From Dietzia timorensis (GTDB taxonomy: Bacteria; Actinomycetota; Actinomycetes; Mycobacteriales; Mycobacteriaceae), in assembly GCF_001659785.1 (NCBI RefSeq), contig NZ_CP015961.1, positions 1,240,001 to 1,304,000 of the forward strand: a DNA stretch of 64,000 bases. The letters run 5' to 3'. The notes beneath the pieces are model-generated. The model was not told where the DNA came from and did not search any database. It was given only the letters and a program-made list of their open reading frames with translations. Positions within the stretch are counted from its first letter, which is position 1. Every line of letters starts with the position of its first letter. Position numbers and translations under genes: made by a program. Below are positions 1 to 7,512 of this stretch, piece by piece.

Positions 1-20
1 GCTCGACCACCCCATCGACG

Positions 21-500
21 ATGTCCTACGTCACCTCGTTCGACGTTGCGGCGCCGATCGGCGAGGTATTCCGTGTCGCAACTCGTCCCGTCCTGTGGTG
101 GGGCGAGATGATCCACGGTTCCTCCAACGCTCTCGGAGATCGTTTCGAGTGGAACGTGCCCGGCCAGCACTTCAACGCCTTCGAGGTAACGGAATACGCT
201 CCCGGCAGAAGGTGTGCGTGGACCGTTCTCGCAAGCGGGAAGGAGCACGAGGCCGACGAATGGGTAGGCACGGTTGTGGAATTCACGTTCACCTCGGCTG
301 GGAACGGGACGGCCGTGACTTTTGAGCACCGGGGGCTGACACCCTCACTCGAGTGCTACGACATGTGTTCGCGCGCGTGGAACTACCACCTCGACGTCGG
401 CCTTCGCGCCTACCTTGACGGCGAGACCGCCAGGCCGCTGACGTACGGCACCATCGACGACGTGGTCGCAACGATCGGGTCGAGCGGCCAGATCGAATAG
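21..500 (+). CDS. SRPBCC (AHSA1/START-like) family protein
   Basis: The 159-residue product has the SRPBCC/AHSA1 pattern: an N-terminal strand with VTSFDVAAPIGEVFRV, the WW pair near residue 27, a central EVTEYAPGRRCAWTV stretch, then VEFTFTS and TAVTFEHRGL strands, and a C-terminal helix WNYHLDVGLRAYLDG. Such proteins form a hydrophobic ligand-binding cavity; no ligand can be named from sequence. The reading frame stays open to the left edge of the window, so the ATG chosen here may be internal and the gene may begin outside. It lies 23 bp upstream of the GNAT gene on the same strand. The family call is solid; the biochemical role is unknown. Confidence 0.75.
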   Translation: MSYVTSFDVAAPIGEVFRVATRPVLWWGEMIHGSSNALGDRFEWNVPGQHFNAFEVTEYAPGRRCAWTVLASGKEHEADEWVGTVVEFTFTSAGNGTAVTFEHRGLTPSLECYDMCSRAWNYHLDVGLRAYLDGETARPLTYGTIDDVVATIGSSGQIE

Positions 501-523
501 GAAAAGACCGTAGACTCGCGCTC

Positions 524-1384
524 ATGTCGAACGTCGATGCCCACGTCAGCCAGATCCGAATCCGCAACGAATCTCCCACGGACGTGGGCGCGATCGACGC
601 GGTAACGCGCGAGGCATTCGCGGGCGCCGAGCATTCGGATGGCACCGAGCAGGACATCGTCGCCGCACTCAGGGACGCGGGGTCGTTGTCGGTATCGCTT
701 GTTGCCGAACTCGGCGGCGAGGTCGTAGGGCACGTCGCCGCGTCCCCGGTCCGGCTCGACCCGGTTGCAGAGGGCAAGTGGTTCGGGATCGGACCGCTAT
801 CGGTGCGGCCGGACAAGCAGAGGCAGGGGATCGGCGCGGCGCTCATGGAGGCAGCGCTCGAGCAGCTCGGTGAACGAGGCGCGGCCGGGGTGGTCCTTCT
901 CGGCGACCCCGAGTACTACCGGCGCTTTGGCTTCGTGCAGGCGGCGCCGCTCCGCTTCCCGGACGGCCCGGCCGAATACTTCCAGGCCAAATTCCTTGGG
1001 ACCCGCGGAGGGGACGGGCCGGAATTTCCGGCGTCCGACGTCATATATGACGATGCTTTCGGCGCGGAGGACGCGAACACGGGCACAGGCCAGGCTGCTG
1101 CTTGGGTGCAGAAGACCTCGAGGCTATCGCGGTGGTCGCCACTGTCGGTCGGGTCCGTGGGGGCAGTGGCTTCGGCCGGATCGGTGCTGTCTTTGGGGTC
1201 GATCCTGTCGCTGGGCTCCGTGGGGTCGTTGTTGTCTATCGGATCTAGCGGCTCGATCTTGTCCATCGGGTCGACCGGATCGATCCTGTCGATCGGGTCG
1301 GCTGGGTCAATTCTCTCGATCGGGAAAGCGGGCGCGTTCCGCAACCGCCGCTCGGACTGCGGGGACTGCGGAAGGGAACGCTAG
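524..1384 (+). CDS. GNAT-family N-acetyltransferase with repetitive C-terminal extension
   Basis: Residues 1-180 form a normal GNAT domain. IGPLSVRPDKQRQGIGAAL (about residues 88-107) is the acetyl-CoA loop with the Q/R-x-x-G-x-G/A signature, followed by VVLLGDPEYYRRFGF, typical of the YhbS-like branch. That branch usually ends near DDAFGA, at residue 181 here. The remaining 105 residues are an unusual tail: a linker with WVQKTSRLSRW, about 60 residues of G-S-x-G-S-I-L-S-I units, and an Arg/Cys end with CGDCG. Acetylation substrate is unknown. The tail could be a fused formerly separate ORF or a membrane/assembly segment; its frame is continuous with no stop. Confidence 0.8.
   Translation: MSNVDAHVSQIRIRNESPTDVGAIDAVTREAFAGAEHSDGTEQDIVAALRDAGSLSVSLVAELGGEVVGHVAASPVRLDPVAEGKWFGIGPLSVRPDKQRQGIGAALMEAALEQLGERGAAGVVLLGDPEYYRRFGFVQAAPLRFPDGPAEYFQAKFLGTRGGDGPEFPASDVIYDDAFGAEDANTGTGQAAAWVQKTSRLSRWSPLSVGSVGAVASAGSVLSLGSILSLGSVGSLLSIGSSGSILSIGSTGSILSIGSAGSILSIGKAGAFRNRRSDCGDCGRER
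1151..1333 (+). repeat. Tandem 27-bp (9-codon) repeats in the GNAT tail
   Basis: Protein residues about 210-270 are built from units of pattern G-S-x-G-S-[IL]-L-S-I. The last four units are nearly regular and the earlier ones more degenerate. The DNA unit (gggtcg-nnn-ggatcgatcctgtcgat type) is likewise tandem but with synonymous drift, which argues for protein-level maintenance rather than a very recent expansion. Confidence 0.8.
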
Positions 1385-1392
1385 CGAATGAC

Positions 1393-1431
1393 GGCGGCCC
1401 GCCTGCTCGCGAGGGGAGCAGGCGGGCCGCC
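1393..1431. terminator. Strong hairpin between convergent genes
   Basis: Two perfect 16-bp arms (1393-1408 GGCGGCCCGCCTGCTC and 1416-1431) enclose a 7-nt loop. It lies between the GNAT gene (+) and metS (-), with no clear T-tract on either side. It probably serves both convergent transcripts. Confidence 0.7.
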
Positions 1432-1462
1432 GGTCCGGGGTGAGATTTCGGGCATCGGGTGC

Positions 1463-1579
1463 CTAGTCTTCGGCCTCCGGGTCGTCGGGGTGGATGACGA
1501 AGTTGTAGATGCTCAGAACCAGTCCGCCCCAGATGATGAGGAGGAACAAGATCATCATGATCACTGCGATGCCGGTCAT
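1463..1579 (-). CDS. metS: MetS-like small subunit of methionine/alanine importer
   Basis: A 38-residue ORF whose ATG overlaps the stop codon of the adjacent SNF-family transporter (ATGA). The peptide starts MTGIAVIMMILF, has a single hydrophobic helix (about residues 3-24, ending GGLVLSIY) and finishes with an acidic PDDPEAED tail. In corynebacteria the sodium-coupled methionine/alanine carrier MetP needs a tiny membrane subunit, MetS, encoded immediately downstream. Size, overlap, single helix and neighbour all match. It is too short for routine gene calling. The strong hairpin at 1393-1431 follows it. Confidence 0.88.
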   Translation of the reverse strand: MTGIAVIMMILFLLIIWGGLVLSIYNFVIHPDDPEAED

Positions 1580-3156
1580 TTGGTGGCCTCCGAGTCCTTG
1601 TTTTCGAGCTGCGGATCGAGTCCGGGCACCCCGGTGAGCTCAAGGCCCTTCTTCCACGGGGTGAAGGTGAGAGCGATGCCAAGAATGAGCACCATCGCGA
1701 TGGCGCCCCAGCCCCAGGTGTTGACGACCGCGTCTGGGTATTCCTCGTAACCGTCGACGACGAAGTCGCGGACCGTGAAGAAGAGGGTGATCGCGAGGAC
1801 GACGACCGTGGCGGCGAGGAACACGAACCACGTGTTGCCGACGCGCCACGACGAGACCGCGTTGAGGTGGTCGCGCTGGCCCGGCAGCTTGCCCATGAGG
1901 GCGACCGCGAGGATCGAGATGAGGGCACAGGCGACGATGCCGATCTGGTTGGAGAACGCATCGAGGGTGTCGAGCGTCATCAAACCGGTAGCGGTCGGCA
2001 TGAGTAGCAGCGAGATGATCGCCAGCGGCACGCAGACGATGAGGGTGCCATTGACGCGATTGACGTCCAGCTTATCGCGCACGGCGGAGATGACGACCTC
2101 GACGATGGAGATCATCGAGGTGAAACCGGCGAGCACGAGGCAGGCGAAGAAGAGGAAACCGAAGACCTCTCCCGCCGGCATCGAGGCGATGAGCGCCGGG
2201 AAGGTGAAGAATGCGAGACCGACGCCGCCCTGGACGTCATCCCAGGCCATACCGCCTGCGTGGACGAGGAAGCCGATGCCCGCGAAGACACCGATGCCCG
2301 CGAGCACCTCGAACGCCGAGTTGGAGAACGCGACGACCAGGCCGGAGCTGGTGAGGTTCGTCTTGCGCTTGAGATACGACGAGTAGGTGATCATGATGCC
2401 GAAGCCGACGGACAGCGAGAAGAAGATCTGTCCGTACGCGGCGATCCATACCTGGTAGTTGGTCAGCACACTCCAGTCCGGGGTGAAGAACTGGTTGAGA
2501 CCGTCCATTGCGCCATCCTGTACCAGCGCGAAGATCACCATGATGACGAACAGGATGATGAGCAGCGGGATGAAGAACTGGTTGAGGCGGCCGATGCCCT
2601 TTTGGACGCCGAGCGCGAGGACGACGATCGTGCCGATCCACACGATGGCGATCATGATCGTGATGTTGCCGACGAAGTCGAAGCTGAACGACTCTTCGGA
2701 CATCTGCAGGAAGTCCCCGGTAAAGAACGAGGTCGTTTCCTCGAGCGAGCTGCCGAAACGCTGGTCGAGTGAGAAGTAGGCGTACCACGCCGCCCAACCG
2801 ATGATCGCCGCGTAGTACACGGCGATGATGACCGAGACGAGGACCTGGAACCAGCCGATCGGCTCGAGCTTGCGATTGAGCCTGCGGAAGGCGAGCGGCG
2901 CCGACGCGCGGAAGCGGTGGCCGATCGAGTAGTCGAAGAAGAGGAGCGGGATGCCGGCGGTGAGCAACGCGACGACGTATGGCACGAGGAACGCGCCGCC
3001 GCCGTTTTCGAAGGCGACGTACGGGAAGCGCCAGATGTTGCCGAGGCCGACTGCCGAACCGATGGCGGCGAAGACGAACACGTTGCGTGAGGAGAATTTC
3101 TCCCGCGCGAACTTGCCGTCCTCGGATGCCACGGAGCCTGATGCAGCGGAAGTCAT
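1576..3156 (-). CDS. metP: Sodium-dependent methionine/alanine transporter, SNF family
   Basis: A 526-residue neurotransmitter:sodium symporter-family protein. The hallmark of TM1 is visible near residues 30-50 (FAAIGSAVGLGNIWRFPY), the sodium/substrate-binding unwound region of the LeuT fold. About eleven to twelve hydrophobic segments follow, including FSLSVGFGIMITYSSY and FFACLVLAGFTSMISIVEV. It is translationally coupled to metS (4-nt overlap), the arrangement of the corynebacterial MetPS secondary uptake system for methionine and alanine. A Shine-Dalgarno AGGAGAG precedes the ATG. A promoter should lie in 3157-3330, a region shared with the end of the TetR gene. Substrate assignment rests on the MetS partner. 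Confidence 0.85.
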   Translation of the reverse strand: MTSAASGSVASEDGKFAREKFSSRNVFVFAAIGSAVGLGNIWRFPYVAFENGGGAFLVPYVVALLTAGIPLLFFDYSIGHRFRASAPLAFRRLNRKLEPIGWFQVLVSVIIAVYYAAIIGWAAWYAYFSLDQRFGSSLEETTSFFTGDFLQMSEESFSFDFVGNITIMIAIVWIGTIVVLALGVQKGIGRLNQFFIPLLIILFVIMVIFALVQDGAMDGLNQFFTPDWSVLTNYQVWIAAYGQIFFSLSVGFGIMITYSSYLKRKTNLTSSGLVVAFSNSAFEVLAGIGVFAGIGFLVHAGGMAWDDVQGGVGLAFFTFPALIASMPAGEVFGFLFFACLVLAGFTSMISIVEVVISAVRDKLDVNRVNGTLIVCVPLAIISLLLMPTATGLMTLDTLDAFSNQIGIVACALISILAVALMGKLPGQRDHLNAVSSWRVGNTWFVFLAATVVVLAITLFFTVRDFVVDGYEEYPDAVVNTWGWGAIAMVLILGIALTFTPWKKGLELTGVPGLDPQLENKDSEATK

Positions 3157-3334
3157 AGGACTCTCCTGTGGTGGTCGGAATGGTGGTGGCCAGCCGACAG
3201 GGATCCGCGGGCTGGCGTGAAGTCCTCACGGACCATGCGCGCTTACCTTAGACCACCCTTAAGTAAGTTCACCAGGTATTTACCCAAGTGGCGTGAATCA
3301 CATCCGATTTCGCCCCGAATTCGGGGAACCGGGG

Positions 3335-4048
3335 CTAACCGGATGTCTGCTGGCCGCCGTCTTCGCCCTCTCGGACTTCCTTTTCCGCGAGCCACAGATA
3401 AGCCGCGAGCATTCGTTTGAGCTCCCGCACGGTGTCCTCATGGATCTCCGTCGAATCGCTCGGGCGCTGCACGGAGAAGTTGAGCAACGAATAGGCGACG
3501 TGGACGAGCACTTCTGCCATGAACGCTCGATGGTCCTGGTCGGCCTTCGGTGTAAGTGGGGACAGCGCGGCCGCCACCATCGCGGCGAGTTCGCGTTCGT
3601 TGACCGCGGCCGTGGCGCGGGTCGCAGGGGTGGCTTGCGTTGCCAACCACACGGCCCGGCGCGACGGATCGGACTGCCAGAGCCCGGCGAGGTGATCGAC
3701 GAACTCGTTGAGCAGCTCCGGCCAGCCGGGGGTCGGGATCTGGCTGTAGAAATCCGTGAGCTCGGCAACGACGCCGCGGGCGTCCTGCCTGTCGAGCTCG
3801 CACACGAGCACGTACTTATTGGCGAAGAACTGGTAGAGCGTTCCGATGGGCACACCGGCGCGGGCAGCCACCTCCTCGCAGGTGAACGAGTCGATGCCCT
3901 CTTCGATCAGGACCTCGCGCGCGGAGGTGAGCAGAGCCTCGAACTTGCGCCGGCTGCGTTCCTGGATCGGGCGCCGGCGCGGCACGAGAATCTCCGGGAC
4001 GCCTTCCGTGTCGTTCGACGGCGTCGTCGAGGAAGGGGAATCGCTCAC
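3335..4048 (-). CDS. TetR-family transcriptional regulator
   Basis: A 237-residue protein with an N-terminal Ser/Thr/Pro-rich extension (about 25 residues), an Arg-rich segment (RRRPIQERSRRKFEALL), then a TetR DNA-binding domain. The recognition region is CEEVAARAGVPIGTLYQFFANKYVLV (about residues 57-82; motif split here, helix 3 is GTLYQFFANK). The C-terminal ligand domain has no recognisable effector specificity. GTG is the start codon. It sits 30 bp downstream of bcp on the same strand, so the two may be cotranscribed and the regulator might respond to oxidative or lipid stress, but that is inference only. Confidence 0.85.
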   Translation of the reverse strand: MSDSPSSTTPSNDTEGVPEILVPRRRPIQERSRRKFEALLTSAREVLIEEGIDSFTCEEVAARAGVPIGTLYQFFANKYVLVCELDRQDARGVVAELTDFYSQIPTPGWPELLNEFVDHLAGLWQSDPSRRAVWLATQATPATRATAAVNERELAAMVAAALSPLTPKADQDHRAFMAEVLVHVAYSLLNFSVQRPSDSTEIHEDTVRELKRMLAAYLWLAEKEVREGEDGGQQTSG

Positions 4049-4078
4049 TGTCTCAAAACCTCGCGTTCTCCGGCAGAG

Positions 4079-4567
4079 CTATGCGCCGGGTTGTTCGGTC
4101 AGGTCCACGTCGAGAAGCCCGGCGACCATGTTCACGTGCCCCTTGGCGCGCACGTTGTACCTCGCGAAGGACAGCGTGCCGTCGGCCTCCACGACAAAAG
4201 TCGAGCGGATCACGCCCTGGACGACCTTGCCGTAGTTCTTCTTCTCGCCAAATGCGCCGTAGGCGGTCAGCGTCTCCTTCGACGGGTCCGACAGCAGCGG
4301 GAAGGAGATGTCGTACTTATCGCGGAACTTCGCGAGCTTCTCCGGGCTGTCGGGGGAGAGGCCAACGATTTTCATCCCTGCGGTGTCGAAATCTTCCGAG
4401 GCGGCATTGAAGTCGCACGTCTCCGTGGTGCACCCGGGGGTCATCGCCGCGGGGTAGACGTAAATCAGGACACGGCCCAGGTCCTTTAGGCACACCTCGT
4501 TGCCATCGGCGTCGGGGAGGCAGAAATCGGGGGCCTTGTCTCCTACTTCGAGGCGCTGTCCGTCCAT
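4079..4567 (-). CDS. bcp: Thioredoxin-dependent peroxiredoxin, Bcp/PrxQ type
   Basis: At 162 residues this is a full-length Bcp/PrxQ peroxiredoxin. The active-site segment AAMTPGCTTETCDFN (about residues 40-54) carries both the peroxidatic Cys and, five residues later, the resolving Cys characteristic of atypical 2-Cys PrxQ enzymes. It reduces hydrogen peroxide and organic hydroperoxides in the cytosol using thioredoxin or mycoredoxin. The conserved G-x-S-x-D-[ST] (VGLSPDSPEKLAKF) follows. A SD-like GAAGGAGAG lies somewhat far (about 13 nt) upstream of the ATG. It is the first gene ahead of the TetR regulator. Confidence 0.92.
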   Translation of the reverse strand: MDGQRLEVGDKAPDFCLPDADGNEVCLKDLGRVLIYVYPAAMTPGCTTETCDFNAASEDFDTAGMKIVGLSPDSPEKLAKFRDKYDISFPLLSDPSKETLTAYGAFGEKKNYGKVVQGVIRSTFVVEADGTLSFARYNVRAKGHVNMVAGLLDVDLTEQPGA

Positions 4568-4829
4568 AGCTGCGAATCTCTCCTTCGGCCCTTTCGTTCG
4601 GCGTCGTCGGTCCGCCGCCGCGGGCGGAAGCGGTATGCGGCGCCCGCGCGAAAGGTGATGTTGGCTTCAAGTTTTACAGCAACTTTACTTAACGATCGTC
4701 AGAATGGCGCGCTTGGTCGGCGAGTGCGGCCATTCGTGGGCTATCGTTGTTTCGAAAAGAGAACACCTGGCGCCGCGCAGCGTGGTCATGCATTTGTCAC
4801 AGGTGCGCAGGGTGCGATTCGGAGGACCA

Positions 4830-5111
4830 GTGGCACGCAGTTACGAAAGTATTGAAGGCGACATCGCCAAGGCTCGCGACAACCTCGCCGAGACCCTGGA
4901 CGAGCTCACCGATCGGGTTAGCCCCAAGAACCTCGCCGATCAGGGCAAGGCCCAGGCGACCGAGATCCTCAAGAACCCGGTCGTTCTCGCCGCGATCGGC
5001 GGCGTCGTTGCGCTCGTCGTCGGCGGTGTGGTGTACAGCACGACGTCGAAGCGCAAGAAGAACAAGGCGATCGAGCGCTACCTCGCGATGAAGGAAAAGC
5101 GCGGCTTCTAG
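4830..5111 (+). CDS. DUF3618 domain small membrane protein
   Basis: With the GTG at 4830 (SD GGAGG at 4821-4825) the product is 93 residues. It begins with the DUF3618 signature: SYESIEGDIAKARDNLAETL, then DELTDRVSPKNL. One transmembrane helix follows (VVLAAIGGVVALVVGGVVY, about residues 50-68), then a basic tail. These small actinobacterial proteins are thought to be single-pass membrane proteins with a coiled N-terminal helix; the function is not established. An upstream in-frame ATG exists but lacks the domain start and the SD. An efficient terminator at 5150-5190 ends the transcript, so it is probably monocistronic. Confidence 0.85.
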   Translation: MARSYESIEGDIAKARDNLAETLDELTDRVSPKNLADQGKAQATEILKNPVVLAAIGGVVALVVGGVVYSTTSKRKKNKAIERYLAMKEKRGF

Positions 5112-5149
5112 CCTCCTCGGGCGGCCACGGCCGCCGCCCTTCAACTTCG

Positions 5150-5190
5150 GACCCCATGTCTCGCAGAGATGCGAAGGCGTGGGGTCTTTT
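5150..5190 (+). terminator. Rho-independent terminator after DUF3618 gene
   Basis: GACCCCA (5150-5156) pairs with TGGGGTC (5180-5186), with an inner TCGCA/TGCGA hairpin between them, followed by TTTT and further T-rich sequence. Its position directly after the DUF3618 stop fits. Confidence 0.85.
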
Positions 5191-5252
5191 GTGTCTTTAT
5201 CGCAATAGCGAACCCTTGCGCCTGCTCGATCTCTCGTGCAAAAACCACACAC

Positions 5253-5296
5253 GTATGACGCCGTACCTGCGGAAATATCCGGAACTCCGACGTCAT
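5253..5296. repeat. Two copies of the GACGYC repeat family in intergenic DNA
   Basis: GTATGACGCCGTACC (5253-5267) and TCCGACGTCAT (5286-5296) lie 18 bp apart in opposite relative orientation, upstream of the PadR promoter. They belong to the window-wide repeat family described in the findings. No gene is visible in 5191-5419. Confidence 0.6.
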
Positions 5297-5321
5297 CTTC
5301 GGTTCTGTTTAAAGTAGATAA

Positions 5322-5360
5322 CGATATAGCGTTGACATATCGAGACATGCCTGCAATAGT
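5322..5360 (+). promoter_or_regulatory. Promoter and probable PadR operator
   Basis: A -35 TTGACA at 5332-5337 and a weak -10 (CAATAG, about 5354-5359) precede the PadR gene. The inverted repeat CGATAT (5322-5327) N9 ATATCG (5337-5342) overlaps the -35, the position expected for an autorepressing regulator. ACAT and ATAT words resemble known PadR half-sites. Confidence 0.55.
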
Positions 5361-5419
5361 TCTTGTCATCACGGACGCGACAAGCGCGGCCGAACGGTAA
5401 GACGAAGGAGGCGGCGACC

Positions 5420-6352
5420 ATGGATATGTCGACGCATGGGTTCGAGAACCCGAATCAGGATGGACACGAAGGATTCGCCGGAGGCGGATTCCCGGGAGGT
5501 ACAGGTGGCCCCGGAGCGCGCGGAGGACGCGGTCGCCACGGCGGCGAGTTCCGCCGCGGGCCCGGAGGCCACAAGGGCCATGGCGGTCGCGGGCGCGGGC
5601 ACGGCGGCCCGCACGAAGGTCCGCATGGTGGTCCCCAAGGTGGTTCCCAAGGTGGCCCGCACGGCGGGCCTCGCGGCGGCCGCGGACCGGGATTCGATCC
5701 GGGGCGTGGCGGCTGGAACGCCGCAGTGGGCAGCGCTCAGCAGGAAATCGCTCAGGCTTTCGCCGAATTCGTCGGCGAGGCATTCGGCGGCCAGGGGTTC
5801 GCACCCGGGGATCCGCGCGGTTTCGGCCGGGGCTTCGGTCCGGGGCGGGGGCCTCGCGGCGGTCGCGGGGACGGGCGTCGGCGGGCTCGCCGCGGTGATG
5901 TCCGCGTGGGGATCCTGCTGCTGCTCGCCGAAGGGCCGCTCAATGGGTACGGCGTTATGCGCGAGCTTGCCGAACGAAGCGGTGGGGAGTGGTCGCCGAG
6001 TTCCGGTGCCGTGTACCCGGCGCTGTCCCAGCTCGAGGACGAGGGGCTCATCGCGCCCGACTCGGAGGCCGGCCCCAAGCACTTCGCGCTGACCGACGCG
6101 GGCCGCGAAGAAGCGGAAAAGCTCGCGGAGAAGCGCGCCCCATGGGACCTCGGTGAGGCGGAGGACGCTTCGGAGGATGTGCAGGGCGGCGGCTCGGCGC
6201 CCGGCCGAGAGATGGCCGACTCAGTCCGCCAGGCGATGCTCGCGATGCGCGCGGTCATGGCGACCGGCGACGAGGAGCTCATCGAGAAGGCGAAGGAGCA
6301 GATCGACGAACTCCGCCGCGAGCTCTACGCCCTGCTCGCCGAGAACGGATAG
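5420..6352 (+). CDS. PadR-family regulator with long Gly/His-rich N-terminus
   Basis: The 310-residue product has two parts. Residues 1-150 are extremely Gly-rich with many His and Arg (GGHGGRGRGHGGPHEGPHGG-type repeats), probably disordered and possibly metal-binding. Residues about 155-240 are a PadR winged helix: VRVGILLLLAEGPLNGYGV, ELAERSGGEWSPSSGAVYP, LSQLEDEGLI. A C-terminal helical dimerisation tail follows (residues 255-310). The ATG at 5420 is preceded by SD GAAGGAGG; an upstream in-frame start lacks one. PadR proteins usually repress themselves and an exporter or detoxification gene. No such gene is adjacent, so an autoregulated or distant regulon is likely. Confidence 0.85.
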   Translation: MDMSTHGFENPNQDGHEGFAGGGFPGGTGGPGARGGRGRHGGEFRRGPGGHKGHGGRGRGHGGPHEGPHGGPQGGSQGGPHGGPRGGRGPGFDPGRGGWNAAVGSAQQEIAQAFAEFVGEAFGGQGFAPGDPRGFGRGFGPGRGPRGGRGDGRRRARRGDVRVGILLLLAEGPLNGYGVMRELAERSGGEWSPSSGAVYPALSQLEDEGLIAPDSEAGPKHFALTDAGREEAEKLAEKRAPWDLGEAEDASEDVQGGGSAPGREMADSVRQAMLAMRAVMATGDEELIEKAKEQIDELRRELYALLAENG

Positions 6353-6396
6353 CCGACCGCGCGCCCGCCTCGTGGGGGCGGGAACGCGTGAAATAT

Positions 6397-6439
6397 AATC
6401 AAGGCCGGAGATCTCGCGTCGAGATTTCCGGCCTTGATT
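6397..6439. terminator. Terminator between PadR gene and tRNA-Lys
   Basis: Long arms AATCAAGGCCGGA (from 6397) and TCCGGCCTTGATT (to 6439), extended by ATCTCG/CGAGAT, form a GC-rich stem with TTTTGTG on the plus side. It can act on both the PadR gene and the opposing tRNA transcript. Confidence 0.85.
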
Positions 6440-6447
6440 TTGTGTTG

Positions 6448-6520
<73 letters not shown>

Positions 6521-6668
6521 GGAACGATTCCGCGATGTCCTCCGAAGTGGAATCCGGCGACCTCGCTTGAACCGTTGAATACATTAGCACCGCATGAACA
6601 GATCGCGAAATCACGGTAGCTAAGTGCGGTTTTGATCCATTCGCACCTGTAGCCCAGGCGGAATTGCG

Positions 6669-7169
6669 CTATTTGTAGAAGCCCTCGCGGAGGTTGATCC
6701 CGTGCTCGATCCACACCTTGAGGGCAGCGAGCATGCCGGTCCAGCCCATGCAATTGCCGAACGCCGCCTGTGAACCGTCGGGCGAAACGGTCCAGGAGGA
6801 TTCGGTGATGGTGACGAGCGTGCGCGTGTTGTCGTCGATCGGCTCGAACTCGAACACGACGCGCGTATGCCCTGGGGTGGAAGCTGCGCTTTCGACGGCC
6901 GACTCGCCGGACTCCCATTCGATGACGATCTTCTCGCTCGGCGTGGATTCGACGACGCGGACGGGGAAGGCGCCGGGGAAGTCTGCGAAATCCCACGTGA
7001 CGGTCGCGTCTTCGGTGAGACGGCCTTGGGCACCGCCGGTGGTGAAGTAGCGGGAGAGCTGTTCGGGGTCGGCGACGGCTTCGTAGGTCTGCTCGGCGGG
7101 CTTGGAGATGTACCCGGAGACGGTGAAGGAGAGTTCGGTCAGTGCGGCGTCGTGCTCGGCGTTCGACAT
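6669..7169 (-). CDS. SRPBCC/AHSA1-domain protein
   Basis: This 166-residue protein shows the AHSA1-type SRPBCC fold. ISKPAEQTYEAVADPEQLSRYF lies near residues 21-42 (read in two parts), ATVTWDFADFPGAF in the middle, VESTPSEKIVIEWE after it, and a C-terminal helix MGWTGMLAALKVWIEHGIN. Genes of this type are very often paired with a divergent ArsR-family repressor, exactly as here. The start codon is part of a perfect palindrome shared with the ArsR gene (7167-7188), so the transcript is probably leaderless. It may bind or modify a hydrophobic ligand sensed by the repressor; the ligand is unknown. Confidence 0.85.
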   Translation of the reverse strand: MSNAEHDAALTELSFTVSGYISKPAEQTYEAVADPEQLSRYFTTGGAQGRLTEDATVTWDFADFPGAFPVRVVESTPSEKIVIEWESGESAVESAASTPGHTRVVFEFEPIDDNTRTLVTITESSWTVSPDGSQAAFGNCMGWTGMLAALKVWIEHGINLREGFYK

Positions 7170-7188
7170 GTTGTAAAATTACAACATG
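7167..7188. promoter_or_regulatory. Palindromic operator spanning both divergent start codons
   Basis: Perfect 10-bp arms CATGTTGTAA and TTACAACATG are separated by AA. The left CAT is the start codon of the SRPBCC gene and the right ATG that of the ArsR gene. TAAAAT (7174-7179) lies 6 nt before the plus ATG, and TAATTT (7181-7176, minus) lies 6 nt before the minus ATG, so both promoters and both starts sit in one operator. This fits ArsR autorepression. Confidence 0.8.
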
Positions 7189-7512
7189 AGCATTACGGGC
7201 AGCAAGACCGAGGACGATGACGCCGTCTTCAAAGCCCTCGCCAACCCCATTCGTAGGCGCATGCTCGATTCCCTCAGGTCCGGCCCGATCACGACCGGGA
7301 CATTGTGCGCGCAGTTGCCCGAGATCGATCGGACGACCGTGCTCCAACACCTCAAGGTGCTCGAACGGGCCGAACTCGTCGCCGGCCGCAGGGTGGGGCG
7401 CGAGCGGCACCTCACCCTTTCGCCGCTCCCGATCAAGCGGATCCACGACCGCTGGATCAGCGACTATATGAACGCCGCCGTTGGACTGCTAGGTCGCCTC
7501 GACGAGGCGTGA
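7186..7512 (+). CDS. ArsR-family HTH repressor
   Basis: A 108-residue winged-helix protein. FKALANPIRRRMLDSLRSG (residues 12-30) is the conserved ArsR start, TTGTLCAQLPEIDRTTVLQH forms the HTH with recognition helix RTTVLQHLKVLERAEL, and GRRVGRERHLTLSPL is the wing. No metal-binding CxC motif is present (the single Cys in LCAQL is isolated), placing it among the non-metal ArsR proteins paired with SRPBCC genes. It very likely represses itself and the divergent gene through the palindrome at 7167-7188. Confidence 0.88.
   Translation: MSITGSKTEDDDAVFKALANPIRRRMLDSLRSGPITTGTLCAQLPEIDRTTVLQHLKVLERAELVAGRRVGRERHLTLSPLPIKRIHDRWISDYMNAAVGLLGRLDEA

Noticed and set aside
916-1344. Minus-strand ORF rich in D-P-I-D repeats
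   Set aside because: It is the antisense reading of the GNAT tail repeats. The plus frame carries the real acetyltransferase domain without interruption.
3243-3261. DtxR-like sequence (13 of 19 matches) between metP and the TetR gene
   Set aside because: The symmetric core is broken and no iron-related gene is adjacent. This score can occur by chance.
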